From assembly GCA_035079385.1 (NCBI GenBank), contig JAVHKY010000074.1, positions 1,240,001 through 1,304,000 of the forward strand: DNA of 64,000 bases. Reading direction: 5' to 3'. Position 1 is the first letter of the stretch; each line of letters begins with the position of its first letter. The translations under genes were made by a program, and so were the position numbers. Below are positions 44,907 to 58,100 of the stretch, one piece after another. The stretch is from Aspidiotus rigidus (Eukaryota; Arthropoda; Insecta; Hemiptera; Diaspididae). A model generated the notes under the pieces. The model searched no databases and had not been told where the DNA came from. It was given only the letters and a program-made list of their open reading frames with translations.

Positions 44907-47900
44907 TATATATGAAAATTAGATGTAAGAATATGCTTGCATATTCTGCATGACATACAAAAGGACCCTATTGGTTACATTCCTTATTAAACTTATTATT
45001 TCTATTATGTTCACAAAGTGGATAAAATTTTGTCCACTACAAAAGAAAAAAAAAAAAATTTCTCAGCTTTTACACCCTGCGGCGGTTGTGTGTTTCACCA
45101 ATCAACAAATTCATGGCCCTTTCTGAAGATATTTTCTTCTAAAACCACCAACAGTTTTCATTCGAAAATAGATTCAATGAGTCCAAACGCCCCCGTTTCA
45201 ATATGGAATTACAGTCACAGCACAAGAGAATTCCTTCAGAAATGCTAGCAAATTTTAAGGCAACCACACAATACAATTCTTTTAGGGATGCAGCCCGTCC
45301 TATTTCGTTTTCCACTTTTCCAGGGGTATATGCGGCTTTACTCAGCTCATCTCTATTTATTCGCGTGATACTGCTTTACTAGGAGCGCTAATGTTTGCAT
45401 CTCTCCAAGCATTTTGGTACACAAAAAAATTCATCTTTGTCTTCAACTACTTTAAACTTTTAATTATCTTGTGCTTGTTATGGATATCAGGTGGCTAAAA
45501 GCCCGTTGGAAAGGATTGTAGAAAAATTCCCACGCTCTCTTATGGCTGTGCGTATAATGATGCCCTTTTCGCGCAGCTTCCAAATTTCGCCACTTGTTTC
45601 GCTAACTTTGTATCCTCATGCAAATAGCAAACAATCAAAAAAACAAAAATGAAATCACTCAAATTTTACCTTATTTTTCCATAATATTGAAAAAAATAAA
45701 TAGTTTGGAATCTCCTGTCTACAAAAATTTTCAGGAACCGGTAATATCAAGTTTGATTAGTCTCAAGAGCTTTCTATTTCTAATAGGTCTACTCTATGGA
45801 GGAAATATTGAGAAATTATGAATTATTTTACTTTTCTTCAAAAAAATAAAAAAAGGAAAATCGATTGCATACCAAATTAGAATTGATGGCACAAAAACGC
45901 TCAAAGTAGGTAAATGAAATCACGTAGCTCACGCCGTATTTTGTAATCTTCGCGTCTCGAAACGTCGTGAGAGAAGTTACTTTTAATTTTGCTTTCTCTC
46001 GAACTATATCGACAGCAATAACTCTCTTTTCCACCAAAAATTTGGTAAACATTGCAGATGGACTAGAGCGAAATTGTATTTACGATTGCGCATCTAGATC
46101 GTGAACTGGCCTGGATCTAAGATAAAAAATAAATAAATAACCCGTCCACTTCTACTTAAGAGTACCTAGGTACTTATCTGAAACAGAAGAGACGTCTATA
46201 GATCGGTACCTTCGATATAGACATGTTCATTCCATATAGGATCTCTTTTTCTGTGACCACTAATGGCTGTCCTAATTCCATTACATGCAAATACATCAAA
46301 TCCGTAATTTGCAAATATGAGAATTGGTACGGTGAGTAAGATTTCTTGTCGAAAAAAATAGAGACTACAGGAAGCCTAAGTCGCGCGTATATTTATAGTC
46401 TATTTAAATATTCTTCAAACTTTCTAATTTGCACGAAAATATCGCAGCACATTACAGAATATGGAAAATATTAGCTTCGCATTTAAAATCGCGGCTGTTG
46501 TCGCTGTTTAAAATAAATTTCACCGATATCGTTATTCTGTACCAGTTGTAGGCTATATCCTATATGCGCACGCCGTAGTGTGTTAAGTCTAATGACACGT
46601 AGAAAAATTATCACGATGTGTTCTCATTCATTGTCGTCTTTTACAGTACAATTCGAGTGAAAGTTTTTGTAATCGCTTACATAAGATGCCCTTGTAAGGT
46701 CTAAAATTTTCTTGTTTTCTTCGTCTAGTCGATTATTTTTCTTTTTCGAAGTGGTTCGTCTCCTTTCTTTGCATATAGACTACACTAAACTTGATCTAGG
46801 CCTGTACTCGGGTGTAGAAAAGATGAGTATACAAAAGTTAATTCAGTCTAATGTTGTTGAGCGTCGATAGATACGCTATAGACGAGAAAGAAATAATAAT
46901 AATGAGAAAAAAAATCAGTGTACAGAATAGTACAACAATCGAGCGTGAAGGTTAAGCCCACTATTCGAATTCATCCCGCTGTAATCTTTTTTAGACGAGC
47001 GATACCGATACACAGGCTTGACTGAACATTATACAGCCGCAGCGTCCCTGTATAAAATTATTTTGTGGTATTGTTGTACCATACTCCGCAATGCAGCCGA
47101 ATAGTCAAAATAAAAAACGATAGTCGTTAAAGGTAAACAATAGCACTCTGTGTGGATAATGATCTCGCGTATGTTTGTGTGGAAAAATCTGATTATCTGG
47201 CAACTGTGGATTAAAGAAAAACTTGAAATTAAAAAAAAAAAAATGATGTAATCTATACAAATCATTGACATTAATTTTTCATGAGATTCATTGCCGAGAG
47301 CTACGAGCTCACATCGTTGCAAAAAAATTAATTCAAATGTTGATTGAAACTTGCATAACGCTACAACGTTGTTTAGAAGAATCCGATGAATAGACAGAAG
47401 ATGGAACTATTAAAGCGTCGGCCTTCCAGAATTATAAATGGGAAAAAGCGCTCGGTAACCGGTCAAACGCAATCATTTTAGGACGTGATGTATGAACTAA
47501 ATGACCAAATTTTCAACGCTCCTATGTCAGTAATAGTATCTGACGAAAAAATATTCCGTCTGGTACAGAATATCAAATAGGGTGATAATTGAACAGCCGA
47601 AGTAAGAGAAGAGATTGCAATCTTGAAAACATTGTAGTATCGGCACATACTTTATTCAAATGATAGGTAAGTGCAATCGTGTGGTAATAAAGTATGTACC
47701 TAGTAAGGTAAGTTTTAGTTGATGGGTCTGGACCCGCAAATACAATATCGCACTTCACTTTGCCTTTGGTATGCAAGAAGTTCTCTCTATTGACCACGTT
47801 GGCAAGAAATTTGTTTTATGAAGGGATTCTCTCATTTCAATTTAGACAGTCGTTTAGAAATGATTTAATTGTGATGATGGTCGATTGAGATATATTCTTT

Positions 47901-48361
47901 GGTCGAGATCAAGTCCTATTCCTGATATAGGCCTAAATATATAGCCTGATGTTCGGACTTCCTCTTAGTTCTCCTCTTCTTATTCGTCGAGTGAAAGTCG
48001 AAACACTTCCAACTCCCTCTCCTAGGAGTCCTTAAAATGTTTCAAAGTCCCTTCTCTTGCTGATCAAAATTTTCCACACCCCTCTCTCGATGGATGCGTC
48101 TTGTTGTTTGGTAAACAGCGTAATAAACACGTTCCATAGAAAAAAAAATAAACAACTATAGGTACCTACTCCTCTTACATTCAAATAAAATCACAAAATA
48201 CACTGTTTTGAAATTCTGGATCTTAGAAGACTTGAAGCTTTTGAAAAATGATCATAAAAATAAGCACTGTCCATCAAATGCGCTGCATACTTCAAGAGAG
48301 GTGACGCAATATACATGCTTTTAACAATTTCTTCTGTGCCAAGCTAAAGATGAACCCTTTT
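44907..48361. other. Long non-coding stretch, nothing recognised
   Basis: Frames are all under 100 codons. A runs occur at about 45046-45058 and 47229-47240. No gene, RNA or repeat was recognised. Confidence 0.4.
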
Positions 48362-48476
48362 TAGCCAAACCCAACCAAGCGACATGATAACGATCTGGCG
48401 AAAAGGAGAATCTTCGCTTTTAGTAAAGGAACATTTCTCTAGATTGTTGTCATGTCGCTTGGTTAGCTTTGGCTTA
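48362..48476. repeat. 115-bp imperfect hairpin, pre-miRNA-like size
   Basis: TAGCCAAACCCAACCAAGCG...CGATCT at 48362-48396 faces AGATTGTTGTCATGTCGCTT...GGCTTA at 48441-48476. About 30 of 35 positions pair. The 44-nt loop holds a small GCGAA/TTCGC stem. No neighbouring gene is known. It could be a short inverted-repeat element or a small-RNA precursor. Confidence 0.6.
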
Positions 48477-48689
48477 ATAGCGTCCAGATGTAAGTTGAAA
48501 TATTCAATTTGATCCTACTTTATTTACCTACACATAACTATCCAAGCCTACTTACCCCTGGATATGATCAGAGTTTCAATCTTGCCAAATGTTGACGCAA
48601 GTATGAATATGGATCTACACAATGCGCGAACATCACAAATTATCAGAACTTCTAGGCCTACCAATGGTATAATATGTAGCAGGTAGGAA

Positions 48690-49492
48690 CGGGAGCTTGA
48701 TCTGTAACACAAAATAATGGTGGTAAAATACATAATATTTACCAACAATAGGTACAATTAATTTTAGTTTTGTACTTCTTCCTCCAAACTCAGACAAAAG
48801 TAGGTATTTCGAACGAGGCAATTTTAATTCGAATTGCTCTTTCAGTCCAGGGTTTCTCTTCACTTCTAAATGCTCCACACCTGAAATATGAATATCATTC
48901 AGAAAAGTCAATAAAATATGATTGACTAAAATAAAAAGTGATATTAAATTTATTTGAATTAATAATCTGGACTCACCTTTCAACTGAAAAATGGAATAAG
49001 ATATTTCTTGCACGGTCGAGGAATCCAACTTAAGTATTACCAGTAAATCCAAAAGCAGTGCACTTGGAACCATTGTTTGTAAGTGAATACATAAGGTGTC
49101 GTAAAAGCAAGAGGCAAAGCGCTAAATCTGTTTAAAAATTTATTTCAAAAACTCACAATCGTTGATATTTGAAAATAGTTTGCAAAATTTTACCTGATGC
49201 TTTACCAATTCCTCAAAGATACAGATCACAAAAATTCTGCAGTATACGTAACAATACTCTTCCGGTAAACCTAGTTTTGTCTCCCATTTTAGAGTAGGTA
49301 CGCAATCTCTTATTTGTGAACAGATCAACTACTTACGTGGACGAATTTTCTGGAAATATTTTACTAAAACCTTCAACTTCATAGGAACGTATAAACTTTA
49401 TCAGAAAACATTCAAGTTGTGATTCCGAAATTACTTGTAGGACATGGAAGAATTCTTCCAACTTATTTTTGGAATAGCACCACCGCTGAAAC
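48690..49492 (-). CDS. Possible multi-exon host gene, function unknown
   Basis: The minus strand shows exon-like pieces with good splice sites. A first piece starts after TGTTTCAG (49485) with RWCYSKNKLEEFFHVLQVIS and runs to a GTAAGT at about 49335. A second, CVPTLKWETKLGLPEEYCYV, ends at CATCAG|GTAAAA (49193). A third, LLLDLLVILKLDSSTVQEIS, ends at AAAG|GTGAGT (48977). An intron follows, ending TTTCAG (48882), then GVEHLEVKRNPGLKEQFELK to GTTG|GTAAAT (48744) and an acceptor TTACAG (48703) before DQAPVPTCYILYHW and a stop. Joins between the first two pieces are uncertain (an intron there would be very short). I do not recognise the protein. It may be a pseudogene. Confidence 0.35.
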
Positions 49493-50378
49493 AAAAAAAT
49501 CAGATGATCGTATAGAAAATTTTACGCTCTTTCAATTAGGTTCTCAGTATTTTTTCTTCAAAATCGCTCTGTTTTGAGTAATTTGAAGAAAACTTGAAAA
49601 TCCCCATATGGGCCTTGTGTGTTACGGATATCACTCGGATATCACTCTGCTTATCAATATTTTTTCAATCGACGCAATATGCCCAGTCCGAAATTCGCGT
49701 TGCCAACTTCGGAGACCAAAAATGCAAAAATGTACCACACTGCGTCGGCCTAGTGTTCCAAACACTGTACCGTGGTTCCAAACCATTGTAACTCCGTTTT
49801 TTATCAATTTGCAGAAATGATTTTTGCATTTTTGTATTGTCTAGGCCGACGCCTGTGTCCACATGGCAGACTTCAACATTCCGCATAAATGTGCCACCGT
49901 ACCCCACTGCCGTGCTAACTTGCTAAGCCAGGAATCAGGATTACGTACATCTTAAAATAACTATCAAGAGAATTGGGTCTTTTCTGGTGAGTCAAGAGAC
50001 ACTTTTTCCTCTGGAATGTTATGGTGACATATAGTGATGATGAGAATCCAACACAAGGAGCTCGAGCGCTGCAGGTCCTCTTCTACAAAATATCAAAGAT
50101 CTGGAGAACGAGATCTTCAGTCTGATCAAGGTGTGTGTGAACGAAAAACGTGAAACAAAATAACGGAATATGTCTGCCGTATACAAAGTGAGATGGATGT
50201 ATATCCAAAACCAAAACAACGATTCGGAGAATGATATATTGCTTTCAAAGAGAACGAAAAAATTATTCTACAATCCTGAAAATTTCACGATTTCGAATAT
50301 TTTTATCTAAGCATCCGATTGTCGTCTTAATTTTTTATTAACGGCATTAGTTTTAAAGATATTTAGTAATATTTACGT
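49493..50378. other. Non-coding stretch with a small inverted repeat
   Basis: GCGTCGGCCTAG at 49742-49753 faces CTAGGCCGACGC at 49842-49853, and AAAAATGCAAAAATG lies close to a TTTTTGCATTTTTG. No gene is recognised; overlapping frames of 65-80 codons look like chance. Confidence 0.45.
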
Positions 50379-50432
50379 AAGTGGATATACGTCCCATTTG
50401 TCGACAAATAGGAATAGGACGTATATCCACTT
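50379..50432. repeat. Perfect 16-bp inverted repeat with inner palindrome
   Basis: AAGTGGATATACGTCC (50379-50394) and GGACGTATATCCACTT (50417-50432) are perfect inverses. ATTTGTCGACAAAT (50396-50409) is a 14-bp palindrome in the loop. Confidence 0.85.
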
Positions 50433-53400
50433 TCAAATGATTTCACAGACGGAGCACACACGCACACACTCGTAGGTAAATTTGCCAGAAGATCCATTTT
50501 TCTAGATTTGTATTTCTGATACACGTCAATCTTACTTTGTACGGCAGAATTATCTCTTTTCTCTCTCTTTTTTCGTTAAGCGTGCATGCAACGACGGAGC
50601 CCAGTTGATCAAATTATCTTCTTTCTCTCTCTTTTCTTTGTTCAACGCGCATTCCAGCTAATCTCATACTACAAATTAAGTTCACTGCAATCACGCTATG
50701 TATTTACGAGAGCCAATTTGCAGATACCTCCAAATCCAAATAATTTGGACAATTTGGCAGTGAAGGTGAAAGACAGCTAGATGAAAGCCAAAAGTTGAAA
50801 AATAGCTGTAATTTTCATATTTCTTTTAAAGCTAAAGCCAAAGTTTAAGCTGTATTTTTTCAGGGTCACAAAAGTTGAGCCAAAAGCTGATATTTTTCTT
50901 CAAAATAAATTATATCAATTCTACTTTGTGTGGCAAAGCTGTTTAGCTGTAAGTCTGCAGCTTCTTGTAGTATTTTATAGAAAATAATAATTGAGGAATT
51001 GAAAGACAAAAGAGCAGATAGAGAATGAAGAAAGGACAAAAGGAGCTGACCGCTTTACCTTTCGTTAATTAAATGTTAATTTCCTGGTACGTTCGTTCGA
51101 TATCTCTATCCACAACAAAGAGTATATGTGTACGTACCTGGATGAAATACAGTAATCATTTTTCTCGGAAGGAACGCGTGCAGTAAATTAATGATCGATT
51201 ACGTTAAACAGATGATTGTTTCTGTTGCATTAGCTTTCGGACATACCGCAGTGCTATAATGTGAATGAACTCGTACATTTTTCTTTCCTTTACTGGAATG
51301 TAATTCCTATTCAGCAATTGGAGAATAGTGAAGTACTGCCGCACAAAGACGTAATACGATGTTAAATTTTATTATTTTGGCGGCAGTAAGGCAAGTAACG
51401 TGAAAAATATTGTACTAGATCATATTATCCAACGTGTATAGGTAATGTAGTCAAAATGCATTGCGTGAAGACGACGAAGTACAAAAGGTGTATACGGGAT
51501 GTGTGAACTCGAGGAATTCATTGAAGCACGGCAGTACGATGTAAGAGATAATAAATTATTAATCTCGTTGACGGTGTGTCAATTTATAATAAAGAGGCTC
51601 ATCTGGTTATAGGTACCACGAAAAGAAGAAAAGAAAGACGAAGAATATAAAATCGTACGCAGTACATTCGCAAGTAATTAATTTTTTCCGCGATCATTAA
51701 TCAAAGGCGAATTATTCGATTCATGCGCCGAACTGCGGACAGATTGACGTAAAGCCGATACAATAATTATCGATACTGCATTGTAAACGAATAAAGTAGC
51801 TTTAATGTATCATCATACGAGTCGTGAAATGGCGAGCCACAGATTGTGAAGCATGGCGAAGATGTACCTCGATCGCTTCGAGCACATTACTGTCAAATTG
51901 TTTTCATCCAACTTTTCCTTTCGAATTTTTCAAGACCGAATTTGTCAATGAAATATGCATATCTTGGTCATATTTAAGTTTTTCAATAAGTCCGAACAGA
52001 TTTATTTGCGCTACGAAGAATAAGTTTTTTATCCTTTCTTGTAATTTTACACCATTCAAAAAAGGCAAAATAGCCATGGTTATATTTTTCGACCTTTGAA
52101 AACGACAAAAAAACTGAATGGCCATATTATCCTGCAAAAAAGTTTGAGATGGCCACCTCCCCCTTTTTTTTACTTTAGGCTTTTGACTTGCATGAATCCA
52201 TATTTTCATATATTCAACTCATATTGTTGAAGAGGTAGCCCAACACAACAAATACCATTTTTTACTAAAAAAAAAAAAAAGACAAAAATGAGCTCGTGAG
52301 AGTGACTTTTGCTTATGGTGGCCAAAATACCTGCCCGTAGCTTATATAATGAAGTTTCGGTAATTATTTTAGGGCATGCCGGAGAGAGCGAATATAGCCT
52401 CGAGTAGAGTTGGGTGGGCGCTACTCTACGAGCACAGGAGTACCTATGTGCCAAGAAGCCAAGATCACATGGACGAATGATTACGAGAAGGCGAGTTCAC
52501 GCATTCGTATATATTTAACGAGGTTAGTGAGAAGATTTGGAAATTCGTACCGGACACCTTGAAACGATCTGGTATTTAAATAATTTGAAGTTTTTTATCA
52601 CCATCGAGAGACACGCTCCTCTTCACATGTGGGAAGAGACCGTCAATCGCTCCGCGATGCAGCTTGTATTATGGAAAAATTTCTTTGTATTTTATTAGCC
52701 TCGTAAACTAGGTTAAAGATTTATAGCGATCTTAAATTATCGAAGAACAGTCTCCTCTCTACCCTCAATATAATTTTGTGTGAATTTCGTGCCTACTTCC
52801 TATATGTATACAACCGATTATGGTTTTTATATTTTTTTGTAAAAAACTAACGAAAAATGACAGACCATAAAGAAAGCGGACTCTGAATGGAAACCAGTTA
52901 TCGGACGAAATGTTCAAATTGTGTTTGAATTATTAAAAAATTTCGTATTTTAAGTATACTTTATTGACGTGTAATGGATATAATAAAATAAACTGAAGCA
53001 CTGGAAATACCGTTATGCAGATATTCTCATTATTTATGTATAAAACTATGCAAAAATTTCGAGCGTAATTATATTTACCATGGACAGCATTAATTTCTGT
53101 AGTTTCGTGAGCGAAGTGCTGTTTCAGAAAGCTGAAGCAGAAGTTCGAAGAATGGAACAGCGGTTTGGAGGAGTTAGTATTTATTGAGCATTGGAAAACG
53201 TTGAGTATCTGATCGCGGGATTAGAATATTTAGAAGTATAGCCAAATAATAAAATGAATAATGAATGCATTAATATATCATCCTGCCAATAATGAAGTCA
53301 GTGTAGGTTCTTGGAGAGTTTGGGAGGAGGGCTCGAATTTTTCGTGCACGTACATTCTTTATTTTATTCTTGTTAGGGACCTATTTTGCGGAGGGTTATT

Positions 53401-55985
53401 AGGGGGAAACATCCGACATCTGCCATACGAGAGACTGTAGTTCTGAGGGTCGGAAGTATTCGGGAAAATATCATACGGAAAAATTCAGGGTGATGACTCG
53501 AAAGTTATGTGTACGAGAGGGTCACGGAAAAATACCCATCATCGAACTACTTGGAGACATTTCTACCTAATAATCAATCTATTGACCTTAATCAACGTAG
53601 ATAATGAAAAAAATCCTGCGAGCAAGGAACAAAGTGAGGGAGAAGAGGGGATCATTTTTATACTTCCTTACTGGGACCGTCCATTTAATTAGGCTGTCTT
53701 CCTCCAGTGTTTGATCTTGTCATGAGATTTACTACCCTTTAATTTATGATCCTCTGTTTGGTTTCGGTGAACCTGGGCAAGGATTACTGAGATCAGTCAG
53801 CTCATAGCTAGCCCCTTCGGGTGATCATGGACCCTGTTTTCGAATCATCAGTTGATAGTCCTGGTTTAAAATCTTTCTCATTAGAGCGACATACAGTAGA
53901 TGAGTAAAACTTCCTTCTTTTTACCTGGGAAAGGAAATTTTCGAAGAACATAATTTCGTCATTTTTATAGATGGCAAGAAATGAAAAGAATTGAGTGAGG
54001 AAAATATAAATAAGAAAAATACACATAAATACGTAAAGTAGCATTTTCTATGCTTGCTCCATCCCGCTCTTTTCTCCAGTATTGCTTAGTCTGATTCAAG
54101 CTTAGGATACTGTGTGTGAGGCTATATTGATAAGCTCATTAGATCATGATTGAATCAGTTTTACTGCTTGTTTCGATGTTTCATGTATGACGTCATATAG
54201 TAACGTCCGTCCACCATTAGGCTAACCAGCTGATGGGCTCACTTCCAGTCTTGAGTGTATATCTAAATACTAAGTCGACCCTCTTACACTTCATGTTAGG
54301 CTAGCTAATGCCTTCCACCTCCTCCATATGTAGCCTCTATCGATATTTCTTAGCTCACGCCTCGGCCTCATACACTTCATACATAAAGCGCGAAGCAAGT
54401 CTCAAATTAGCCTACACCAAGGTCCTTTAATCAGGTCAAGGTGATTGATGACATTATAGTAACGAAATCATGGCATATAGTACGTTTCAAATAGGAGTGC
54501 AATGATTACAGCATTGTTGGCACAGCAGTGAGAAGATGGCCCCCTTGACCCATGAATTGGGTCCCTCTTCACTCCTGCGCCGACATACGTTGCACGTTGT
54601 TATCAATTTTGTGCACTCTTATTTGACCTTCATATATTGTATGTTAGGCTAATTAACTCATCTCGGCGCCTCTATATACCAGGCTCCATCAGGTCAAGGT
54701 CATTGATGACGCTGTACTATGCTCTGGGTAATATTTTTTCGAAGTTCCTTAATTAGGTCACAGTTGTTTATGACTAGAGTCCGGAAGTTCATGATTTTGT
54801 ATATTTTTTTTGGTTGATGTTAAAGTCAATCCGATGACTATGACATAATTGATAACGTTATGGCACGAAACTGTGATGAGTAATCCCAGTCTTATAAGCA
54901 TATAAAATGCTAAAAATATTAAATTAGTGAGTCTGCATAGGAGTTGAAGGATTTCGGACTATTTGATTCAAGACTCACAATTAGAAGATTGTATACAAAT
55001 ATAAAAGGAGCTATGTTTCCAGAATTCACGAGAAAAATTTGAGCAGAAATTGAATTTCTGACTCTTTCTCTTCAGAGTAAATTAAACTACTGCGACCGTT
55101 TTTATTCTTGAAGTAGATCTGATTACGACGATATATGTGTGAATAATCGTCGTGTTACTGGTATCTTGACGTTCGTTAAAGCAACGTGAAAAAATAGATT
55201 TACCTATATTGTTTCTCTCGATTTGCATATCAACTTGCTTTGACAGATGTCGGCCTCAGTATAAGTATAATGTTTCACAACGGCGGTCCACCAAAAAAAA
55301 GTCCAATCGCCCGAAATATGCGTATGCTTGATATGCCAACACCGCCTCCAATCGTCGATTTCATTGTCTTAATTAGCATCTGTTACTGTTATAATTATAT
55401 TACGGTACTCGTTCCCTTCTTATTTAACGAGCCGCATCAGTATTACAATCTACCCATGTACTCCGTATATTAATTATAAAGATAAAAATCGAAAAATCAG
55501 ACGTAAAAGAGACGAGGAAAATTCAAGGTGTCAATTCTAAAACGGAAGAGAGGACGTGTCGAAAATCTGTCATAGTTCATATATTCGAGGTAAATCAAAT
55601 CAAGATAATAATTATTTGTGAGAATAAAAAGCAAAATGCGGCTCTTCCATGATTATGAGAGCACAGAAGAAAACGTAATGTCCAGAAAGCTTCTAAAAGG
55701 CTCTAGAAATAGAAAAGCAGTACTCTGTTGTCATTCTAGACTAGCTGATACCAGTCATTCACGAACATTTTCAATTTTAACTGCGCATATGAACTGTGAA
55801 CTGTGAAGATTTGTTGGAAAATTTGGACAGTGTTGCGCTGGCTCAGCTCGTTGGGGCTCCGAAAACTCTCTTGGTCAATTCAAGAATCTTCTCGTGAGCC
55901 CTATTAAACTTTTCTGGCCACGACCCGGCAGGGCCAGCTCAGCTCGACACTGAATTTAGACACAATCTATCGAGCTACTCTCAAA
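50433..55985. other. Long non-coding stretch, nothing firmly recognised
   Basis: Only short frames are present. In 54200-54760 the strings TTAGGCTA and AGGTCAAGGTSATTGATGAC recur at uneven intervals, which suggests a diverged repeat I cannot define. No gene or RNA is seen. Confidence 0.4.
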
Positions 55986-55997
55986 CTTCAGAATTTA
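55986..55997 (+). repeat. Target-site duplication of PLE-D, left
   Basis: CTTCAGAATTTA, repeated exactly at 58207-58218 on the other side of the element. Confidence 0.85.
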
Positions 55998-56092
55998 ATG
56001 ACAGAATACTCAAAGAGTAGAGTAAACGAGAAACTAATTACAAAGACCGCAGATATAAAGGAGAAGATGCGAGATCTTTCGGTTAACAAACC
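55997..56092 (-). repeat. PLE-D inverted terminal repeat, left arm (96 bp)
   Basis: Reverse complement of 58072-58167 with 96 of 96 identical. Its inner edge is GGTTAACAAACC, exactly at the first base of helix II of the hammerhead-like motif. Confidence 0.9.
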
Positions 56093-58006
56093 AAATTTGG
56101 CCTACCTCCCCTTCCTAAAGATGAAACTCTTGCTAATGTCGTTGCCGACCCGACTATAAAAATTGGTCCCGGCGTGAATATTCAATCAGCTTGCGCTGAA
56201 CTAGTCCGCGACACCCCCCTCCCTCGTATAAACAATTACGCATGTGAGGCGATAGATAATCTGAGGAGGAAGGTCAGGGACCAGGGGTTAATCCTTACTA
56301 AAGCCGACAAGGGTAACGCGATCGTAGTCCTGGAGAAATCCTCCTACGTTTCCAAGGTTCAAGAAGTTCTCACTCAATGTGGAGCTATTGAAAATAGCTC
56401 TTTTAACTTTCCTAACTACGTCAAAGAGGTTAGGAAAGTTGTGAACGGGAGTGAGTTTATCATAAAAGATTCTTCGCTCAAAAAAGCCCTGCTCGTACCT
56501 AACCCTGTTCCCCCCCTCCTGTAGGGGTTGCCAAAAGTTCACAAGATGTATACTCCTATGCGGCCTGTCGTGTCCTACGTCTCCTCCCCTGCCTATTTTC
56601 TGGCCAAGTTCTTGGATCATTGGTTCAAGTCTCGAATCGAGTACGAGTCCCCCTACTCCGTTAAAAATTCGGTTTCTCTGGCCGAGAGGCTCAAAAATGT
56701 TACCTTGCCTCCGGGTACTAGCCTCTGCTCATTTGATGTAGCCGGCCTCTTTCCCAACATACCAAAGGCCCATACTATGCAGTATATGGGTGACCTACTT
56801 GTAAAGTTCAACATTCCTCATAACGAGATACAGGAATTTTTTGGCTTCCTTAATGCGTGCTGGTCCCCTAACTTCTGTAAGTTCAATGGGAAATTTTACG
56901 AATTCCCTGAGGAGGTAGGCATCCCCATCGGCTCTCCTTTGGGCTCTCTCGTTTCGGAGATATTTATGTCCAGATTTGAGGTTGACTTGTTTTCCTCTGG
57001 CCAAGTGCTACTGAGTCACATCCATTGCCGGCATCGATATGTGGACGATATATTATGTGCGTGGACCGGTCCTCAAGAGCTCTTTGGTGAGTTTCTTCAG
57101 TATCTGAATAAAATGTATCCCTCCATAAAATTCACTACAGAAATTGGAGGTTCTTCCATAAGCTTTCTGGATCTCACTATCTCTGATAGAGATGGGGACC
57201 ATGAATTTGCGATATTCAGGAAGGATACTTCGACCGATACAGTTGTCCACGGATCGTCCTTCTGTCCATTTTCTCATAAGATCGCTGCCTTCAATAGTTA
57301 TATTCATCGACTGACTAGCATTCCGCCAAGTCAACCAGCTTTCGAAAAGGAGCTGGCGACCATTAAGCACTTGGCCGCTGTGAATGAGGTCAACTTGGAC
57401 ATTGACCGTATGGTCTGTAAAAAACTTACGAGGAAGAGCCTTGATTCTACCACTTCCCTCCCCCGCGATCTGAGTGGTAATAATAATAAGAGATTACGTT
57501 GGATCAAGCTCCCATTTTTGGGTGAGTTTTCATCCAAGCTGACTCGTATCCTCCGCCCCTTTGGCTTCAGGCCTGCTTTTTATAACCTCACTACTGTGAA
57601 GGGTTTGTTTGTTAGGCTAAAGGACCCCATCCCGTAGGGGGAGAGGAGCGGGGTGTACAAATTGGAGTGCAAGGATTGTAACAGCGTATATATAGGCGAG
57701 ACGGGTCGCCAGCGTGGAATTCGAGTAGAGGAGCACCTTAAGGCCTGGAAGAAAGGTAATTTGGGTGATTCGGCCTTTGCGGACCACCTTGTCTCCAGTG
57801 GTCATAGTTTCAAGGAAGGTTCGGCTACCCTTCTCCACAAGGAGAATTCTTACTTCAAGCGCGTTGCGTTGGAAAATATCGAAATAGTGTGTCATCTGAA
57901 CAGTGACGATGTTACCGTACTCAACAGGTATTTTCCCGACGAAGGTTTAGTTGAATTGGTCTACGAGTTTGAGTCACCTCGCGAGGGCTCGCTCGTTCAA
58001 TCCTGA
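56093..58006 (+). pseudogene. PLE-D RT plus GIY-YIG protein, nearly intact
   Basis: One frame runs from about 56174 to 58006 with only two stops, TAG at 56522 (LL*GLPKVHK, where relatives have Tyr) and TAG at 57635 (PIP*GERSG). All main motifs stand: LTKADKGNAIVVLEK (56295s), MRPVVSYVSSPAYFLAKFLD, motif A CSFDVAGLFPNIP (56728s), GIPIGSPLGSLVSEIFM (56918s), HRYVDDILCAW (57035s), ISFLDLTIS, RILRPFGFRPAFYN, and the GIY-YIG core SGVYKLECKDCNSVYIGETG (57645-57710) with DSAFADHLVSSGHSF. The N-terminal 150-200 residues present in PLE-B are missing; a fragment LPPLPKDETLANVVAD lies before 56150 in another frame. It is closest to a functional PLE protein of the four. Confidence 0.9.
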
Positions 58007-58062
58007 TCTTGTTGGTATTCTGTTTTATGAGTCGTATCTGGGTCAGTGGCGTTCTAACTTTG

Positions 58063-58100
58063 CCCGATGATGGTTTGTTAACCGAAAGATCTCGCATCTT
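58063..58100 (+). ncRNA. Hammerhead-like ribozyme motif, PLE-D
   Basis: CCCGATGATGGTTTGTTAAC continues CGAAAGATCTCGCATCTT. Helix II is GGTT/AACC with a TGTT loop, then GAA. Helix III is AGAT/ATCT closing CTCGC, after which the cleavage base would be U58100. Box 1 reads CCGATGA (one change from CUGANGA) and an extra U precedes helix II. Helix III changes together with its partner strand between PLE-D, C and A. Hammerhead motifs in PLE terminal repeats are known from the literature; this one lacks a visible helix I. Confidence 0.45.

Noticed and set aside
25258..57637. All five stops in PLE-B and PLE-D are TAG, suggesting amber read-through
   Set aside because: PLE-A has TGA and PLE-C has TAA at other sites, one stop (26071) replaces more than one base, and frameshifts accompany them. 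Decay explains it.
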